From NCBI RefSeq assembly GCF_000022025.1, contig NC_011879.1, positions 362,859 through 426,858 on the forward strand: a stretch of DNA of 64,000 nucleotides, given 5' to 3'. The translations under genes were made by a program, and so were the position numbers. The notes beneath the pieces are model-generated. The model worked only from the letters and a program-made list of their open reading frames with translations. It searched no databases and had not been told where the DNA came from. Positions 32,826 through 42,958 of this stretch are shown in pieces (within the stretch, counting starts at the first letter, position 1; each line of letters opens with the position of its first letter). This DNA comes from Pseudarthrobacter chlorophenolicus A6. GTDB lineage: Bacteria; Actinomycetota; Actinomycetes; Actinomycetales; Micrococcaceae.

Positions 32826-33056
32826 ATGACCACGCTTCTCGCTCCGGCCGCACCCGCCGTCGGCGCCCGCTACCGCAACCACTCCACCGGCCGCACATGG
32901 CATGTCCTGAAAATCTGCGACTCCGGGCTCATCAGCCTGGGGGAGGAGTACTACGGGACCGACTGTGAACGCCGGGTCTACCTCACCGATGAAGAGCTGG
33001 GCGCAGGATACGCCCTGAACGCGGGGAGAGTGGGCGGCCAGCTGCCGCACACATGA
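32826..33056 (+). CDS. Very small hypothetical protein
   Basis: 76 residues with beta-rich character (GARYRNHSTGRTWHVLKIC, SLGEEYYGTDCERRVYL). The last codons and the TGA stop lie in the class B promoter of the next gene, so the frame ends LPHT. No family recognised; the compact layout argues that it is real. Confidence 0.6.
   Translation: MTTLLAPAAPAVGARYRNHSTGRTWHVLKICDSGLISLGEEYYGTDCERRVYLTDEELGAGYALNAGRVGGQLPHT
33025..33054 (+). promoter_or_regulatory. Class B promoter motif (33062 gene)
   Basis: GGAGAG-N15-CGCACACAT, 7 nt before the ATG at 33062. Confidence 0.7.
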
Positions 33057-33061
33057 AGCCC

Positions 33062-33397
33062 ATGGAAGAGAACGCACCCCGCCCCGGTGTCCGCACCGGC
33101 ATCCCCTTGAAGCTTTCCGCCGAGACCCTCGCCACCCCCAAGCTTCGTATCTCGGTGGGCATCGGCCACGTCTACAAGGACAAGGCCGACGGCAGCTTGT
33201 GGACCCTCACCGGCCTGCGCTCCGGCCGTGCTGTCATCCTGGTCTCCGCCACGCCCGGTGGCGGGACTCGAGACCGCGTCCCGGTCGACACGACCCTCGC
33301 CGATGACTACGAGCATGTCGGCTGCGACCACGAGAACCACTGCTGCACCGAGCACCGCACGCATGTCATGCCCCACCGTGGCTGCATGATGCGCTGA
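33062..33397 (+). CDS. Small hypothetical protein, Cys/His-rich C-terminus
   Basis: 111 residues from the ATG at 33062; an ATG at 33053 lies inside the promoter motif and is rejected. The middle is a beta sheet-like segment (ISVGIGHVYKDKADGSLWTL), and the C-terminus CDHENHCCTEHRTHVMPHRGC has several Cys and His residues that could bind a metal ion. Function unknown. Confidence 0.6.
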   Translation: MEENAPRPGVRTGIPLKLSAETLATPKLRISVGIGHVYKDKADGSLWTLTGLRSGRAVILVSATPGGGTRDRVPVDTTLADDYEHVGCDHENHCCTEHRTHVMPHRGCMMR

Positions 33398-33430
33398 GCA
33401 CCCTGCGGAGCGCAGCCCCAGCAGGGTGCT
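33397..33430. terminator. Bidirectional terminator
   Basis: AGCACCCTGC...GCAGGGTGCT repeat between convergent genes. Confidence 0.75.
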
Positions 33431-33435
33431 CGGGG

Positions 33436-34191
33436 TCAGTTTGAGGACGGACCGCCGGCGCGCAGGAACCGGACAATGGCCGCTGCCTCGTCCGCCAGAC
33501 CTTCGGCTGCCAAAGCCACAGTGATGGCTTCGCCGACCTCTGCCCACGTCAGAGACGACCAGCGTTCCTTGGCGATCTCCTGCAGACGGAACGCCTCCTC
33601 CAGACCGGCCCACTTGAAGTCGCCCTCGTGGATGCCTTTCCTGCCCCAGGGGCCGAATTCCGGATGGGCGGTGGCATTGCCGAGCCAGATGAACTTCACG
33701 TCCTCGCCCAGCCGTGCATCGATGCATCCGTGCAGATAGCAGATCGCCTGGTTGGAGTAGGACTCTTTCGCGGCCTTGCAGTAGCCGTGCCCGCCGTTGA
33801 CCCAGGCGTCGTATTTGGCTTCGGTGGCAAAGACGGGGTGCCAGGCCTTGACGGTCACAGCCTCGTCCAACCTCCTCGCTCCGATGATGTCGATAGTGCG
33901 CCGGTCTTTGGCCCCGGAGTCGACCCGGAATTCACTTCCGGAAAGCAGGCGGATACCATCCCGCGCCGTTCCGGGGATACCGGCCGCGTCACAGAGAGCG
34001 CCCACGATAGCCTTTTCCAGCGGGCCGTCGGACATCGTGATCAGGGTGGTGCTGTCGGTCTCCGTGCCGCGCATCCCGGCCAGGATCTCGTCGTGGCGCG
34101 ACCGCTTGGCGCGGTGCTTTTCCGCGGTTTCGGGGTGTATCAGCCCCTTGTTGATCAGGTGGTCGACGGTGATTTCAGAGGCAGCAGTCAT
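33436..34191 (-). CDS. PD-(D/E)XK nuclease-like protein
   Basis: 251 residues from the ATG at 34191 (GAAAGG upstream). After a helical N-terminus, TIDIIGARRLDEAVTVKAW and VFATEAKYDAWVNGGHG give an Asp followed by Glu-Ala-Lys, the core of restriction-endonuclease-like folds, and SNQAICYLHGC is consistent with a following helix. The C-terminus is helical. Activity is inferred from the motif order alone. It follows the 34230 gene closely on the minus strand. Confidence 0.55.
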   Translation of the reverse strand: MTAASEITVDHLINKGLIHPETAEKHRAKRSRHDEILAGMRGTETDSTTLITMSDGPLEKAIVGALCDAAGIPGTARDGIRLLSGSEFRVDSGAKDRRTIDIIGARRLDEAVTVKAWHPVFATEAKYDAWVNGGHGYCKAAKESYSNQAICYLHGCIDARLGEDVKFIWLGNATAHPEFGPWGRKGIHEGDFKWAGLEEAFRLQEIAKERWSSLTWAEVGEAITVALAAEGLADEAAAIVRFLRAGGPSSN

Positions 34192-34229
34192 GGCGGGCCT
34201 TTCGTGGTTGAAGTTGGTGAGTGGGCGGA

Positions 34230-34823
34230 TTAGAGCCACATGACGCTGCCGCCAGCGAGAGGCTTGTAGCGCTTGCCGACCAGGTTGAAGGCGAAGAGTT
34301 GCTCTTCGTCGCTGGGCGTTTCCGGGAAGGTCTTCTGGTTGGACCGCAGGTCGCCGGTCAGCCGGCCGAGGAGTTCGAGTTCGAAGCGGGCCTTGCGGGG
34401 GTGGCCCGACGGAACCGCCCTGCTGACCTTGGTGACGCCGGTGATGATTCCACCGAGGCCGACGAGCAGGTAGCCGACCTTTGCGATCCGCTCGGGGCTG
34501 GCACCGGTCCAGTCGCCGCGCTGGGCGTTGAGCCAGTCTTCGTCGCTGAGTGTGGGCGCGTCACCCCACCAATTGCGCCACTCATCGGTGCTCTCCTCAG
34601 CAGGCGCGGTCTGGATCAACGGCAACTGCTTGCCGGCGGAAACGAAGTCGGCCTTCCGCAGCGGCTCCAGGGAGGACATAGACAGATCCTGCAGGTAGGT
34701 CGCGGCCAGGAGCTTGGAAATGTTCGGACGCGGGGTGTCCACGTAGGCGGCTGCCGCGTTCGGCGTGAGCACCTCGTCGATGATCGGAGCGGCCGGGGTG
34801 ATGGTGATATGCGGGATGGGCAT
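34230..34823 (-). CDS. Hypothetical protein
   Basis: 197 residues. An N-terminal Pro/Thr-rich part (PIPHITITPAAPIIDEVLTPN), a Trp-rich acidic middle (DEWRNWWGDAPTLSDEDWL), then a possible membrane helix (KVGYLLVGLGGIITGVTKV) and a helical C-terminus. No family recognised. It is upstream of the nuclease-like gene by 38 bp and probably cotranscribed. Confidence 0.6.
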   Translation of the reverse strand: MPIPHITITPAAPIIDEVLTPNAAAAYVDTPRPNISKLLAATYLQDLSMSSLEPLRKADFVSAGKQLPLIQTAPAEESTDEWRNWWGDAPTLSDEDWLNAQRGDWTGASPERIAKVGYLLVGLGGIITGVTKVSRAVPSGHPRKARFELELLGRLTGDLRSNQKTFPETPSDEEQLFAFNLVGKRYKPLAGGSVMWL

Positions 34824-34896
34824 TGCTTCCTGCCTTCATATTGTTCTGGTTCTCCTGAACCATATTCAATAATGTGTAAATGTGTCAATGGATAGC

Positions 34897-34926
34897 GGGA
34901 AGGGTTACTCCAAACGCCGCACACAT
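34897..34926 (+). promoter_or_regulatory. Class B promoter motif (nrdI, distal)
   Basis: GGGAAG-N15-CGCACACAT, about 125 nt before nrdI; a second promoter behind the proximal class C one. Confidence 0.65.
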
Positions 34927-34988
34927 GTGTCGGGCTGCCCCGAAAGAGGGGGGAACTGGCGCGAACGGGGGGAGCCCCACGAATGACG

Positions 34989-35011
34989 GCCGTCGCCGAC
35001 CGGGCCGCATA
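34989..35011 (+). promoter_or_regulatory. Class C promoter motif (nrdI-nrdE)
   Basis: CCGTC-N12-GCATAG, about 40 nt before the nrdI ATG. Confidence 0.85.
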
Positions 35012-35052
35012 GGGAGAGATCAAGGACCTGAAGATGTGGTCCACAACAAGGG

Positions 35053-35487
35053 ATGGTGCTGACTGTGACGGGGAACCTGATCTACTTTTCCTCCGTCTCG
35101 GACAACACACACCGCTTTGTTCAGAAGCTCGGCCTGACGGCTCACCGGCTGCCGCTCCGCACCTCTGACGACACCCTGCTCGCCACCGAGCCGTTTGTCC
35201 TGGTCACCCCCACTTACGGAGGCGGCCCGGAGGGCGGGGCCGTGCCGAAGCAGGTCATCAAATTCCTCAACGTGCCAGGCAACCGGGAGCTTATCCGCGG
35301 GGTCATCGCGGCGGGGAACACCAATTTCCATGACTCCTACTGCCTGGCAGGGGATGTCATCGCGGCCAAGTGCCGCACACAACTGTTGTACCGAGTAGAA
35401 CTTATGGGCACCCCGGAAGACGTGGAGCGTGTCCGCACTGGATTGGAGACATTTTGGAAACGAACACCCTCGCGCCTGAACGCGTGA
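35053..35487 (+). CDS. nrdI: NrdI flavodoxin-like ribonucleotide reductase activator
   Basis: 144 residues. [20 protein letters not shown] is the NrdI FMN-binding start, followed by [10 protein letters not shown] and [21 protein letters not shown]. NrdI supplies the oxidant that forms the Mn(III)2-tyrosyl radical cofactor of the class Ib small subunit NrdF. It overlaps nrdE by about 34 bp; nrdF lies 5.5 kb away instead of in the same operon. Confidence 0.93.
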   Translation: MVLTVTGNLIYFSSVSDNTHRFVQKLGLTAHRLPLRTSDDTLLATEPFVLVTPTYGGGPEGGAVPKQVIKFLNVPGNRELIRGVIAAGNTNFHDSYCLAGDVIAAKCRTQLLYRVELMGTPEDVERVRTGLETFWKRTPSRLNA

Positions 35488-37634
35488 GCAAGGACGACCT
35501 GCTTCCCGAGGCTTACAAGGGCCTGGGCTATCACGAGTTGAACGCCATGCTGAACCTCTACGGAGCCGACGGCAAGATGCAGTTCGGCGCTGACCGTGAA
35601 GCAGCCCGTCAGTACTTCAAGCAGCACGTGAACATGAACACCGTCTTCTTCCACGACCTGGCGGAGAAGCTCGACTACCTGGTTGAGAACCGCTACTACG
35701 AGCCGGAACTGCTGGAGCAGTACGGCTTCGAATTCGTGAAGTCCCTCTTCCAACGGGCCTACAAGAAGAAGTTCCGCTTCGAGACTTTCCTGGGCGCGTT
35801 CAAGTTCTACACCTCCTACACGCTGAAGACGTTCGACGGCAAGCGTTTCCTGGAACGCTACGAGGACCGTGTCACTATGGTCGCCCTCGGCCTGGCCGCC
35901 GGTGACAAGGCCCTGGCGGAGAAGCTGGTGGACGAGATTATCGATGGCCGCTTCCAGCCGGCGACTCCTACGTTCCTGAACTCCGGCAAGGCACAGCGCG
36001 GTGAGCTGGTCTCCTGCTTCCTGCTGCGCATCGAAGACAACATGGAGTCCATCTCCCGGGCCATCAACTCCGCTCTGCAGCTGTCCAAGCGCGGCGGCGG
36101 CGTGGCGTTCGCCCTGACGAACGTGCGCGAAACCGGTGCGCCGATCAAGCAGATCGAGAACCAGTCCTCCGGCGTGATCCCCGTGATGAAGCTCCTCGAG
36201 GACAGCTTCTCCTACGCCAACCAGCTCGGTGCCCGCCAGGGTGCCGGCGCGGTGTACCTGCACGCGCACCACCCTGACATCTACCGCTTCCTGGACACCA
36301 AGCGCGAGAACGCGGACGAAAAGATCCGCATCAAGACCCTCTCCCTCGGCGTCGTCATCCCGGACATCACCTTCGAGCTGGCCAAGAAGGACGAGGACAT
36401 GTACCTGTTCTCGCCCTACGACGTCGAAAAGGTCTACGGGATGCCTTTCTCCGACATCAACGTCACCGAGAAGTACTACGAGATGGTCGATGATGCGCGC
36501 ATCAAGAAGACCAAGATCAAGGCCCGCGAGTTCTTCCAGACCCTCGCCGAGATCCAGTTCGAATCCGGTTACCCCTACATCATGTTCGAGGACACGGTGA
36601 ACCGGGCGAACCCGATCGAGGGCAAGATCATCATGTCCAATCTGTGCTCCGAGATCCTGCAGGTCTCCACCCCGACTACCTACAACGAAAACCTCAACTA
36701 CGAGGTCGATGGCATCGGCAAGGACATCTCCTGCAACCTGGGGTCGATGAACATCGCCAAGGCGATGGACGGCGGGGACCTGGGCGCCACCGTGGAGATC
36801 GCGATCCGGGCGCTGACGGCCGTGTCGGACCAGTCCAACATCACCGCCGTCGAATCCGTCGCCCGCGGCAACCGCATGTCCCACGCGATTGGCCTGGGCC
36901 AGATGAACCTGCACGGCTTCCTCGCACGCGAACACGTCTACTACGGGTCCCCGGAGAGCATCGACTTCTTCGGCAAATACATGGCAGCTGTCGCCTTCCA
37001 CGCCATCCGCGCCTCCAACCTGATCGCCAAGGAGCGCGGCGTCACGTTCGACGGGTTCGAGCGGTCCAAGTACGCTTCGGGTGAGTTCTTCGACAAGTAC
37101 GTCACCCGCTCCTGGCTCCCCACGACCGAGCGCGGCCAGGAACTGTTCGCGAAGTTCGGCATCACCCTGCCGACCATCGCCGACTGGGAAGAGCTCAAGG
37201 CCTCCGTCATGGAGCACGGCATCTACAACCAGAACCTGCAGGCTGTCCCGCCGACCGGTTCCATCTCGTACATCAACAACTCGACGGCATCCATCCACCC
37301 GATCGCGGCCAAGATCGAGATCCGCAAGGAAGGCAAGATCGGCCGCACCTACTTCCCAGCTCCTTACCTGACGAACGAGAACCTGGAGTACTACCAGGAC
37401 GCGTACGAGATCGGCTACGAGAAGATCGTGGACATGTACGCCGCGGCCACCGAGCACGTGGACCAGGGCCTGTCGCTGACGCTGTTCTTCAAGGACACCG
37501 CCACCACCCGCGACATCAACAAGGCCCAGATCTACGCCTGGAAGAAGGGCATCAAGACCATCTACTACATCCGGCTCCGCCAGATGGCCCTGGAAGGGAC
37601 CGAGGTAACCGGCTGCGTCTCCTGTCAGCTGTGA
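35454..37634 (+). CDS. nrdE: Class Ib ribonucleotide reductase large subunit
   Basis: 726 residues from the TTG at 35454 (GGAG 7 nt upstream), matching the family length. Recognisable: [18 protein letters not shown] (first active-site Cys region), [24 protein letters not shown] (radical Cys), the NNSTASIHP segment and the C-terminal redox pair CVSC before the final QL. It reduces ribonucleoside diphosphates for DNA synthesis. No intein is seen. It is expressed with nrdI from the class C promoter at 34989. Confidence 0.95.
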   Translation: METNTLAPERVSKDDLLPEAYKGLGYHELNAMLNLYGADGKMQFGADREAARQYFKQHVNMNTVFFHDLAEKLDYLVENRYYEPELLEQYGFEFVKSLFQRAYKKKFRFETFLGAFKFYTSYTLKTFDGKRFLERYEDRVTMVALGLAAGDKALAEKLVDEIIDGRFQPATPTFLNSGKAQRGELVSCFLLRIEDNMESISRAINSALQLSKRGGGVAFALTNVRETGAPIKQIENQSSGVIPVMKLLEDSFSYANQLGARQGAGAVYLHAHHPDIYRFLDTKRENADEKIRIKTLSLGVVIPDITFELAKKDEDMYLFSPYDVEKVYGMPFSDINVTEKYYEMVDDARIKKTKIKAREFFQTLAEIQFESGYPYIMFEDTVNRANPIEGKIIMSNLCSEILQVSTPTTYNENLNYEVDGIGKDISCNLGSMNIAKAMDGGDLGATVEIAIRALTAVSDQSNITAVESVARGNRMSHAIGLGQMNLHGFLAREHVYYGSPESIDFFGKYMAAVAFHAIRASNLIAKERGVTFDGFERSKYASGEFFDKYVTRSWLPTTERGQELFAKFGITLPTIADWEELKASVMEHGIYNQNLQAVPPTGSISYINNSTASIHPIAAKIEIRKEGKIGRTYFPAPYLTNENLEYYQDAYEIGYEKIVDMYAAATEHVDQGLSLTLFFKDTATTRDINKAQIYAWKKGIKTIYYIRLRQMALEGTEVTGCVSCQL

Positions 37635-37650
37635 TGACACCCTGACGTGG

Positions 37651-37682
37651 AAAGCCCCGGACGCTTCGGTTGCCGGGGCTTT
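37651..37682 (+). terminator. Terminator after nrdE
   Basis: AAAGCCCCGG...CCGGGGCTTT hairpin with a 12-nt loop. Confidence 0.85.
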
Positions 37683-37737
37683 CTGCTGCCCCGGGGCACA
37701 ATGGTTCAGGAAAATCGCCACTACCCCAGGGGGAACC

Positions 37738-38175
37738 ATGAAGCCACGCGCAATACGCAGCGACCGCGGATACAAGGACCACGACCAGTACATCAACAAG
37801 ACCATCCGTGAATGGGCCAAGGGCGCCGGCGTGCAGGTTGCCGACAAGGGAGCCATCCCGAAGACAGTTCGAACCGCCTGGATCGAGGCCCACCAGGGCC
37901 TCAACAACCCGGTCATCTGGCACAGCATGCTTCAGGACACCGCAACCGGCCGCTGGAACCGGTCCGTGGAAGTCCTTTGCTACCGCTGCGCCACCATCCA
38001 CCAGCATGGCGGGGACGTCGGAACGCGGCCAGCACCGGAAGCCAACCACCGCGTTGCCCACTGCGGCGATAAATCGCCGGACACCAACGGCTACTTCATC
38101 GAGGACACCCTGCCAGTGGATGAAAACGAGCAGGCGATGGCAGAAGCGAACGCCGCCCTGGACGCCAAGGACTGA
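37738..38175 (+). CDS. Lsr2-like C-terminal DNA-binding domain protein
   Basis: 145 residues. IREWAKGAGVQVADKGAIPKTVRTAWIEAH matches the helix-turn-helix region of Lsr2, with the Arg-Gly-Arg AT-hook-like tripeptide altered to DKG. The Lsr2 N-terminal dimerisation domain is missing; instead a C-terminal region with Cys-His pairs (LCYRCATIHQHGG, HRVAHCGD) may bind zinc. It may be a nucleoid or silencing protein diverged from the host Lsr2. Confidence 0.65.
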   Translation: MKPRAIRSDRGYKDHDQYINKTIREWAKGAGVQVADKGAIPKTVRTAWIEAHQGLNNPVIWHSMLQDTATGRWNRSVEVLCYRCATIHQHGGDVGTRPAPEANHRVAHCGDKSPDTNGYFIEDTLPVDENEQAMAEANAALDAKD

Positions 38176-38226
38176 CAGCTTCCAGCGCCGCCCCGGCCCG
38201 TTCATGCGGGCCGGGGATACTGGCGC

Positions 38227-38256
38227 GAAGACACGGGCTTCTTCCGCCGCACACAT
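38227..38256 (+). promoter_or_regulatory. Class B promoter motif (putative small RNA)
   Basis: GAAGAC-N15-CGCACACAT, not followed by a start codon but by a terminator 100 bp downstream. Confidence 0.6.
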
Positions 38257-38263
38257 AGCGATC

Positions 38264-38382
38264 GAAGGACAAGCCGACGGACCGCCCCCGAGTTACTCGC
38301 CCATGTGGGCCAAAAACAACCTGCGGGTCGAGCGGCCGCCGTGCCAGTCCCGCAAATGCCCCGGCTTACGCCGGGGTTTTTT
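38264..38382 (+). ncRNA. Putative small RNA
   Basis: A class B promoter is followed, with no convincing reading frame, by a strong rho-independent terminator at 38359-38382. The predicted transcript is about 120 nt. Nothing in it suggests a known RNA family. It could also be leader transcription for the downstream pilin-like gene, but that gene has its own class A motif after the terminator. Confidence 0.45.
38359..38382 (+). terminator. Rho-independent terminator
   Basis: CCCCGGC-TTAC-GCCGGGG followed by six T. Confidence 0.9.
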
Positions 38383-38427
38383 GCTGTCCGGTAATAGGTG
38401 CCGTCCCCACACTCCATCGCCATCATG

Positions 38428-38441
38428 TCTACGCATGTTTC
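38428..38441 (+). promoter_or_regulatory. Class A promoter motif (pilin-like gene)
   Basis: Perfect TCTACGCATGTTTC about 84 nt before the TTG start at 38525. Confidence 0.7.
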
Positions 38442-38524
38442 CTCCGGGACCGAACTGCGCCCGCGAACAATTCACTGTCCGGTGACAGCCAAGCAGTGTC
38501 CCCGGCCCACAGGAAAGTAGACCA

Positions 38525-39772
38525 TTGGCAATTGCGCCCTTAGTGCCGAAAAGAAAGCTCACGGCTGATGCGTTCCGGAATGAACACGGAGCCTTCGACC
38601 TGCCCTCCATCCTTGTAGGAGTCGTCGTAGTCGGCATCCTCACCGCGGGGGTCTTGGCCACCATCTTCGGCGTCATTCCCTTTGCCCAGGACAAGGGGGC
38701 CGAGCAGGACCTGGATTCGGTCAGAACAGCCCAGGGCGTATCCAAGGCGAAGGACGGCCGGTTCGACACCTCTACAGTCCTTGCCGGCCACAGGTACCTC
38801 AACATGCCCGAAAACGTCGGCGCAGTGACTGACGGCCCCGGCTCCTGCTACGTGGCGGCCGCGCGCTCCGGGTCAGGCAAAACGTTCATCGCCTCCAGTG
38901 CTGCCCCCAGTCCGGTCCAGCTGACCGAAGCTCCGGCAAACACGTGCGTCCCCGTTGAGCAGCTGAAGCAGCTCGTCGGGCAGATCGGCGGCACCTGGCC
39001 GGGCGGGGACACCCCATCCTCCGCCCTGACATACACCGCGCTGACTGCGTCCGACGCTAACCCAAGCAATGCGGTCGCGACAGAAATGATCGCCTACATG
39101 AACTTGGAGCTTGGACTGGATTCCTCCCCTGAAACTCTGAGCCTTGCCCAGTCGGACTACGCGACGTGGGACGCCTACGAAGCCTCGCCTGCTTACCAGG
39201 CAGAACAAGCTGCCGTGACCCCGGCCGTTTACCACCAGTACTACGAGATGTGGCAGTCTCTGAAGGCTGAGAATCCCGATGTAACAGCGACCTGGACTGC
39301 ATGGAGAGACGCGCAGAATGTCTTCTGGGCCAGCCCGGAGGCTGCTACAAAAGCAGCGCAGAAGACCATGATCGACGCGCAGCGGGCCTTCTACATGTCG
39401 CTTCTCAGCAAGCCCTCGACGGCCCTGCCTGAACTGGTAGCAGCCCCGTCCTTTGCATCCGACTTCGGTGACAGGACCATCGCTGCCGGAACCCAGCGGA
39501 TGACGTTCACCGTGGCGGCACCTGCCGGAACCGATGTCAGCGTACTGGGGCCCGGCCAGGAGTTCTTCGGTGAAGCGTGGACGAAGAACGGAACCAACGC
39601 ATACGGTGTCGTCAGTGCCTCAGGCGAGGACAACGGCTTCCACTACTGGAGCATCGAGGTAGATACCTGGGAGAACTCCACCCTGAGGGGCCAGGATATG
39701 AACGTCTTCGTCGGCGTCAGGATCAATGGCATCGTGCACTACAAGATGTTCAAAGTGACTGTGGCTCCCTGA
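38525..39772 (+). CDS. Pilin-like surface protein (GAFDLPS family) 1
   Basis: 415 residues from a TTG (AGGAAAG upstream). Residues 18-60 hold the family signature: GAFDLPSILVGVVVVGIL then AGVLATIFGVIPFAQDKGAEQDLDSVRTAQGVSKAKD, a pilin-like N-terminal helix preceded by Gly. Residues 80-155 form the small Cys-containing head shared by the family. Unique C-terminal part: a Trp/Tyr-rich helical section and a beta domain from about residue 300 (VAAPAGTDVSVLGPGQEFFG). A minor pilin or pilus tip protein carrying a variable cargo domain is the likeliest role. Confidence 0.75.
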   Translation: MAIAPLVPKRKLTADAFRNEHGAFDLPSILVGVVVVGILTAGVLATIFGVIPFAQDKGAEQDLDSVRTAQGVSKAKDGRFDTSTVLAGHRYLNMPENVGAVTDGPGSCYVAAARSGSGKTFIASSAAPSPVQLTEAPANTCVPVEQLKQLVGQIGGTWPGGDTPSSALTYTALTASDANPSNAVATEMIAYMNLELGLDSSPETLSLAQSDYATWDAYEASPAYQAEQAAVTPAVYHQYYEMWQSLKAENPDVTATWTAWRDAQNVFWASPEAATKAAQKTMIDAQRAFYMSLLSKPSTALPELVAAPSFASDFGDRTIAAGTQRMTFTVAAPAGTDVSVLGPGQEFFGEAWTKNGTNAYGVVSASGEDNGFHYWSIEVDTWENSTLRGQDMNVFVGVRINGIVHYKMFKVTVAP

Positions 39773-39794
39773 TGGGCCCCATCTGAACAGCTAA

Positions 39795-39833
39795 TCCGGA
39801 AGGCCCTTGGCAATCTCCCGAGGGCCTTCCGGA
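39795..39833 (+). terminator. Terminator after pilin-like gene 1
   Basis: TCCGGAAGGCCCT...AGGGCCTTCCGGA, a 13-bp perfect repeat. Confidence 0.85.
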
Positions 39834-39863
39834 TTTGGTGCAGAGGTACCGGCTCAATGGGTT

Positions 39864-39893
39864 GGTGAGACGCCCCACGGGTTCCGCACACAT
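39864..39893 (+). promoter_or_regulatory. Class B promoter motif (39901 gene)
   Basis: Perfect GGTGAG-N15-CGCACACAT, 7 nt before the ATG. Confidence 0.85.
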
Positions 39894-39900
39894 GAGCGCC

Positions 39901-40515
39901 ATGGAAACCCGCGTTGACCCCAAGGCCAGCTTCTCCGCAGACACTGCCGGCCATCAGATGACCGTCCTGCTCGACCAGGGCACGTACCGTCACCTGCGCT
40001 TTCGTCGGCCGACCAGCTCTGAATCCTGGTTCGAGATCGTCACCAGTCCCGGCCTGCTCACCATTAACGGCGACATGGGAACCTTCACCTTCTCCCGCCT
40101 GGACGACATGTTCCAGTTCTTCCGCCGCGCCGACGGCGGGATCAACGACTACTACTGGCACGAGAAACTGCTCGCCTCCGACTCGCCTGCCAAGCCGTAC
40201 TCACCCGATGCCTTTACCCGGCGGGTTCTGGAGGACGCCGTCGGCCAGCTCGATGACGCGGAAGTGGAAGGGGAGCAGCGCAGCGAGGCGCTGGCGGAGC
40301 TGCAGGACAGCGTCCTGGAGTGGGCCGAGGACGAGCATGAGGCCACGTCAGCGCTGGCCGGCTTTTCCCATGACCTGTTCGACTTCGCGGACGCCCTCGG
40401 GGAACACGACTTCACCGACTACAGCTTCCACTTTCTCTGGAACCTCCACGCCATCGTCCACGGCATCAGCCAATATGACGCCGCCCGCGCGTCTGAGGAA
40501 CCTGTGGCCGCCTGA
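39901..40515 (+). CDS. Hypothetical protein
   Basis: 204 residues from the ATG at 39901. The N-terminal half is beta-rich (HQMTVLLDQGTYRHLRFRRP, SWFEIVTSPGLLTINGDMGTFTFSRLDDMFQFFR), the C-terminal half acidic and helical. This layout resembles a phage/plasmid protein family of unknown function. Leaderless-looking start; single-gene unit. Confidence 0.7.
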   Translation: METRVDPKASFSADTAGHQMTVLLDQGTYRHLRFRRPTSSESWFEIVTSPGLLTINGDMGTFTFSRLDDMFQFFRRADGGINDYYWHEKLLASDSPAKPYSPDAFTRRVLEDAVGQLDDAEVEGEQRSEALAELQDSVLEWAEDEHEATSALAGFSHDLFDFADALGEHDFTDYSFHFLWNLHAIVHGISQYDAARASEEPVAA

Positions 40516-40538
40516 GCAGCGACCGGCCCACCGGCAAA

Positions 40539-40552
40539 TCTACGCATGTTCC
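40539..40552 (+). promoter_or_regulatory. Class A promoter motif (40664-nrdF unit, distal)
   Basis: TCTACGCATGTTCC about 110 nt before the ATG at 40664, upstream of the class C site. Confidence 0.6.
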
Positions 40553-40609
40553 AGGGCAAGAAAAGCCTTCAGTTTCGCCTCCCGGAGACCGCATGAGGAC
40601 GAATTAGGC

Positions 40610-40632
40610 CCGTCGCCCTGCGGGACGCATAG
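40610..40632 (+). promoter_or_regulatory. Class C promoter motif (40664-nrdF unit)
   Basis: CCGTC-N12-GCATAG, about 31 nt before the ATG at 40664. Confidence 0.85.
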
Positions 40633-40663
40633 ATCAGCTAGAAGACAACGGAAGGAGCCAGAA

Positions 40664-40984
40664 ATGACCGGGAGACCCCGCCAGCAAGCAGGTACAAAGT
40701 GGCACGGCTACTACACCGAGATCTACGGGATGGCCTTGGAAGTTCCCCTCCGCGGAAGCGAAGTACTCGCTGCTTTCGGTGCTTCATTGATCCTTGGTCT
40801 GGCACTGTTCCACCCGTTCCGGGAACTCGCAGAGTACTTGTTTCCGGAGCCGACACCGCTGCGAATCCTCCCATTGCTTGCCGGCCTGGCAATGACGGCT
40901 GCACCCCTTCTGTGGGTCGCCACCAAATACCGACCTGCCGACACTGCCGCACGGCAGAACAGCGTCACCACCTTCGAGAACTGA
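40664..40984 (+). CDS. Two-helix membrane protein upstream of nrdF
   Basis: 106 residues from the ATG at 40664 (GGAAGGAG upstream). Two hydrophobic helices are clear (EVLAAFGASLILGLALFHPF and LRILPLLAGLAMTAAPLLWV) joined by a short charged loop. No family recognised. It lies 13 bp upstream of nrdF and shares its class C promoter; with a class A motif as well, it is the one place where two classes meet. Confidence 0.7.
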   Translation: MTGRPRQQAGTKWHGYYTEIYGMALEVPLRGSEVLAAFGASLILGLALFHPFRELAEYLFPEPTPLRILPLLAGLAMTAAPLLWVATKYRPADTAARQNSVTTFEN

Positions 40985-40991
40985 AAGATAA

Positions 40992-41978
<987 letters not shown>

Positions 41979-42081
41979 ACATTTTGATCGGTTCAGCAAC
42001 CGCTCACTGAGCGAAGTAGGAGCCAGCTGGGAGCCAAAATGAGCTACATGCTCAATCTTGGACTCCTGCTCCCATGATAAC

Positions 42082-42137
42082 GCCACGGCCCAATTTCGAG
42101 TAGATCGCCTCCTGATCTCTTGACTTCGGGCCGTGGC
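42082..42137 (+). terminator. Inverted repeat after nrdF
   Basis: GCCACGGCCC...GGGCCGTGGC with a 36-nt spacer in the nrdF-42171 gap, followed by CTTT. Confidence 0.6.
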
Positions 42138-42170
42138 CTTTCTGCAGGTCCGATACGAAAGGAACGCACG

Positions 42171-42452
42171 ATGACAGCGACAGCGACTGAGACCCGCACA
42201 GAACCCGTTGAGGAGAGCACACCCCTTTTCACCATCTGGGCCGAAGGCTTCGCCGCTACAGGGGAAGCGGAAACCGCCTGGCAGTTGAACGAGTCACCCA
42301 TCGGTGCCGCGAGCTTTGACGAGGCGGTGCGGCTATACAGCGAGGCCAGCGAGAGCCGATACCTCTTCAAGCGGCACCGGAACGGCACCTGGACCTATTG
42401 GGGCTGCCGGCTCTTCGACAACGAATCGGACGCCCGCGGCGCTTTCGGATAG
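42171..42452 (+). CDS. Small hypothetical protein
   Basis: 93 residues from the ATG at 42171 (GAAAGGA upstream). Sequence of a small alpha/beta domain: TPLFTIWAEGFAATGEAETAWQL, then SFDEAVRLYSEASESRYLFKRHRNGTWTYWGC, which reads like a short binding domain repeated in plasmids. No family recognised. Confidence 0.6.
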   Translation: MTATATETRTEPVEESTPLFTIWAEGFAATGEAETAWQLNESPIGAASFDEAVRLYSEASESRYLFKRHRNGTWTYWGCRLFDNESDARGAFG

Positions 42453-42520
42453 AGCCGGGCACAGGGGTCGGCCACAAGGAACGGGCCGGCTTTAGCCCTG
42501 TTCCCGAACTAGGGCGCATC

Positions 42521-42529
42521 CGCACACAT
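42521..42529 (+). promoter_or_regulatory. Class B core (42537 gene)
   Basis: CGCACACAT, 7 nt before the ATG; the upstream box is not clear. Confidence 0.65.
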
Positions 42530-42536
42530 GGCAGCC

Positions 42537-42935
42537 ATGAGCACACTTACCGAGGTCCGCCCCATGGCTGAGATCGCCAGGGACATGCGCTGGCTGGTAT
42601 CCGACGGCGCCTATGAGAACCAGTTCTTCGCATCATCGTCCTGGGCTTCAGCCTGGCTTGTCGACGAAGCCATGCGCCAACACCTCAAAGGCGATACGCC
42701 GGAAGTGACCGTGCACCTGCACGATCGTCTCCTCGGGGTCCTTTGGGACGCCACATCCGACGTCAAGGATGTCTTCGCCGCGACCGGTTGGCCGAAGACC
42801 GGCGGCAACACGCTGCAGCTGCGGGCCGCAGTCATCAGCATCGTCAAAGACATCCTGGTCTCCGACGACACCCCGACTGATGCACCCGAGCCAGGAATAT
42901 CGGACCCCCACACCTACGCCCTGGTCTGCCGCTGA
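42537..42935 (+). CDS. Small hypothetical protein
   Basis: 132 residues, helical (MAEIARDMRWLVSDGAYENQF, WLVDEAMRQHLKGD, LLGVLWDATSDVKDVFAATGW), acidic. The start sits exactly at the expected transcription start. No family recognised. First of three small genes before the SLOG protein. Confidence 0.6.
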   Translation: MSTLTEVRPMAEIARDMRWLVSDGAYENQFFASSSWASAWLVDEAMRQHLKGDTPEVTVHLHDRLLGVLWDATSDVKDVFAATGWPKTGGNTLQLRAAVISIVKDILVSDDTPTDAPEPGISDPHTYALVCR

Positions 42936-42958
42936 GCGGGCCGGGAAACACTCTCCGC

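Noticed and set aside
35454-37634. Intein in nrdE
   Set aside because: Length and motif order match a normal NrdE; no splicing-motif block is inserted.
35337-37928. 863-codon minus-strand open frame
   Set aside because: It is the antisense shadow of nrdE; Gly/Val/Leu/His-biased low-complexity translation, no domain, no ribosome site.
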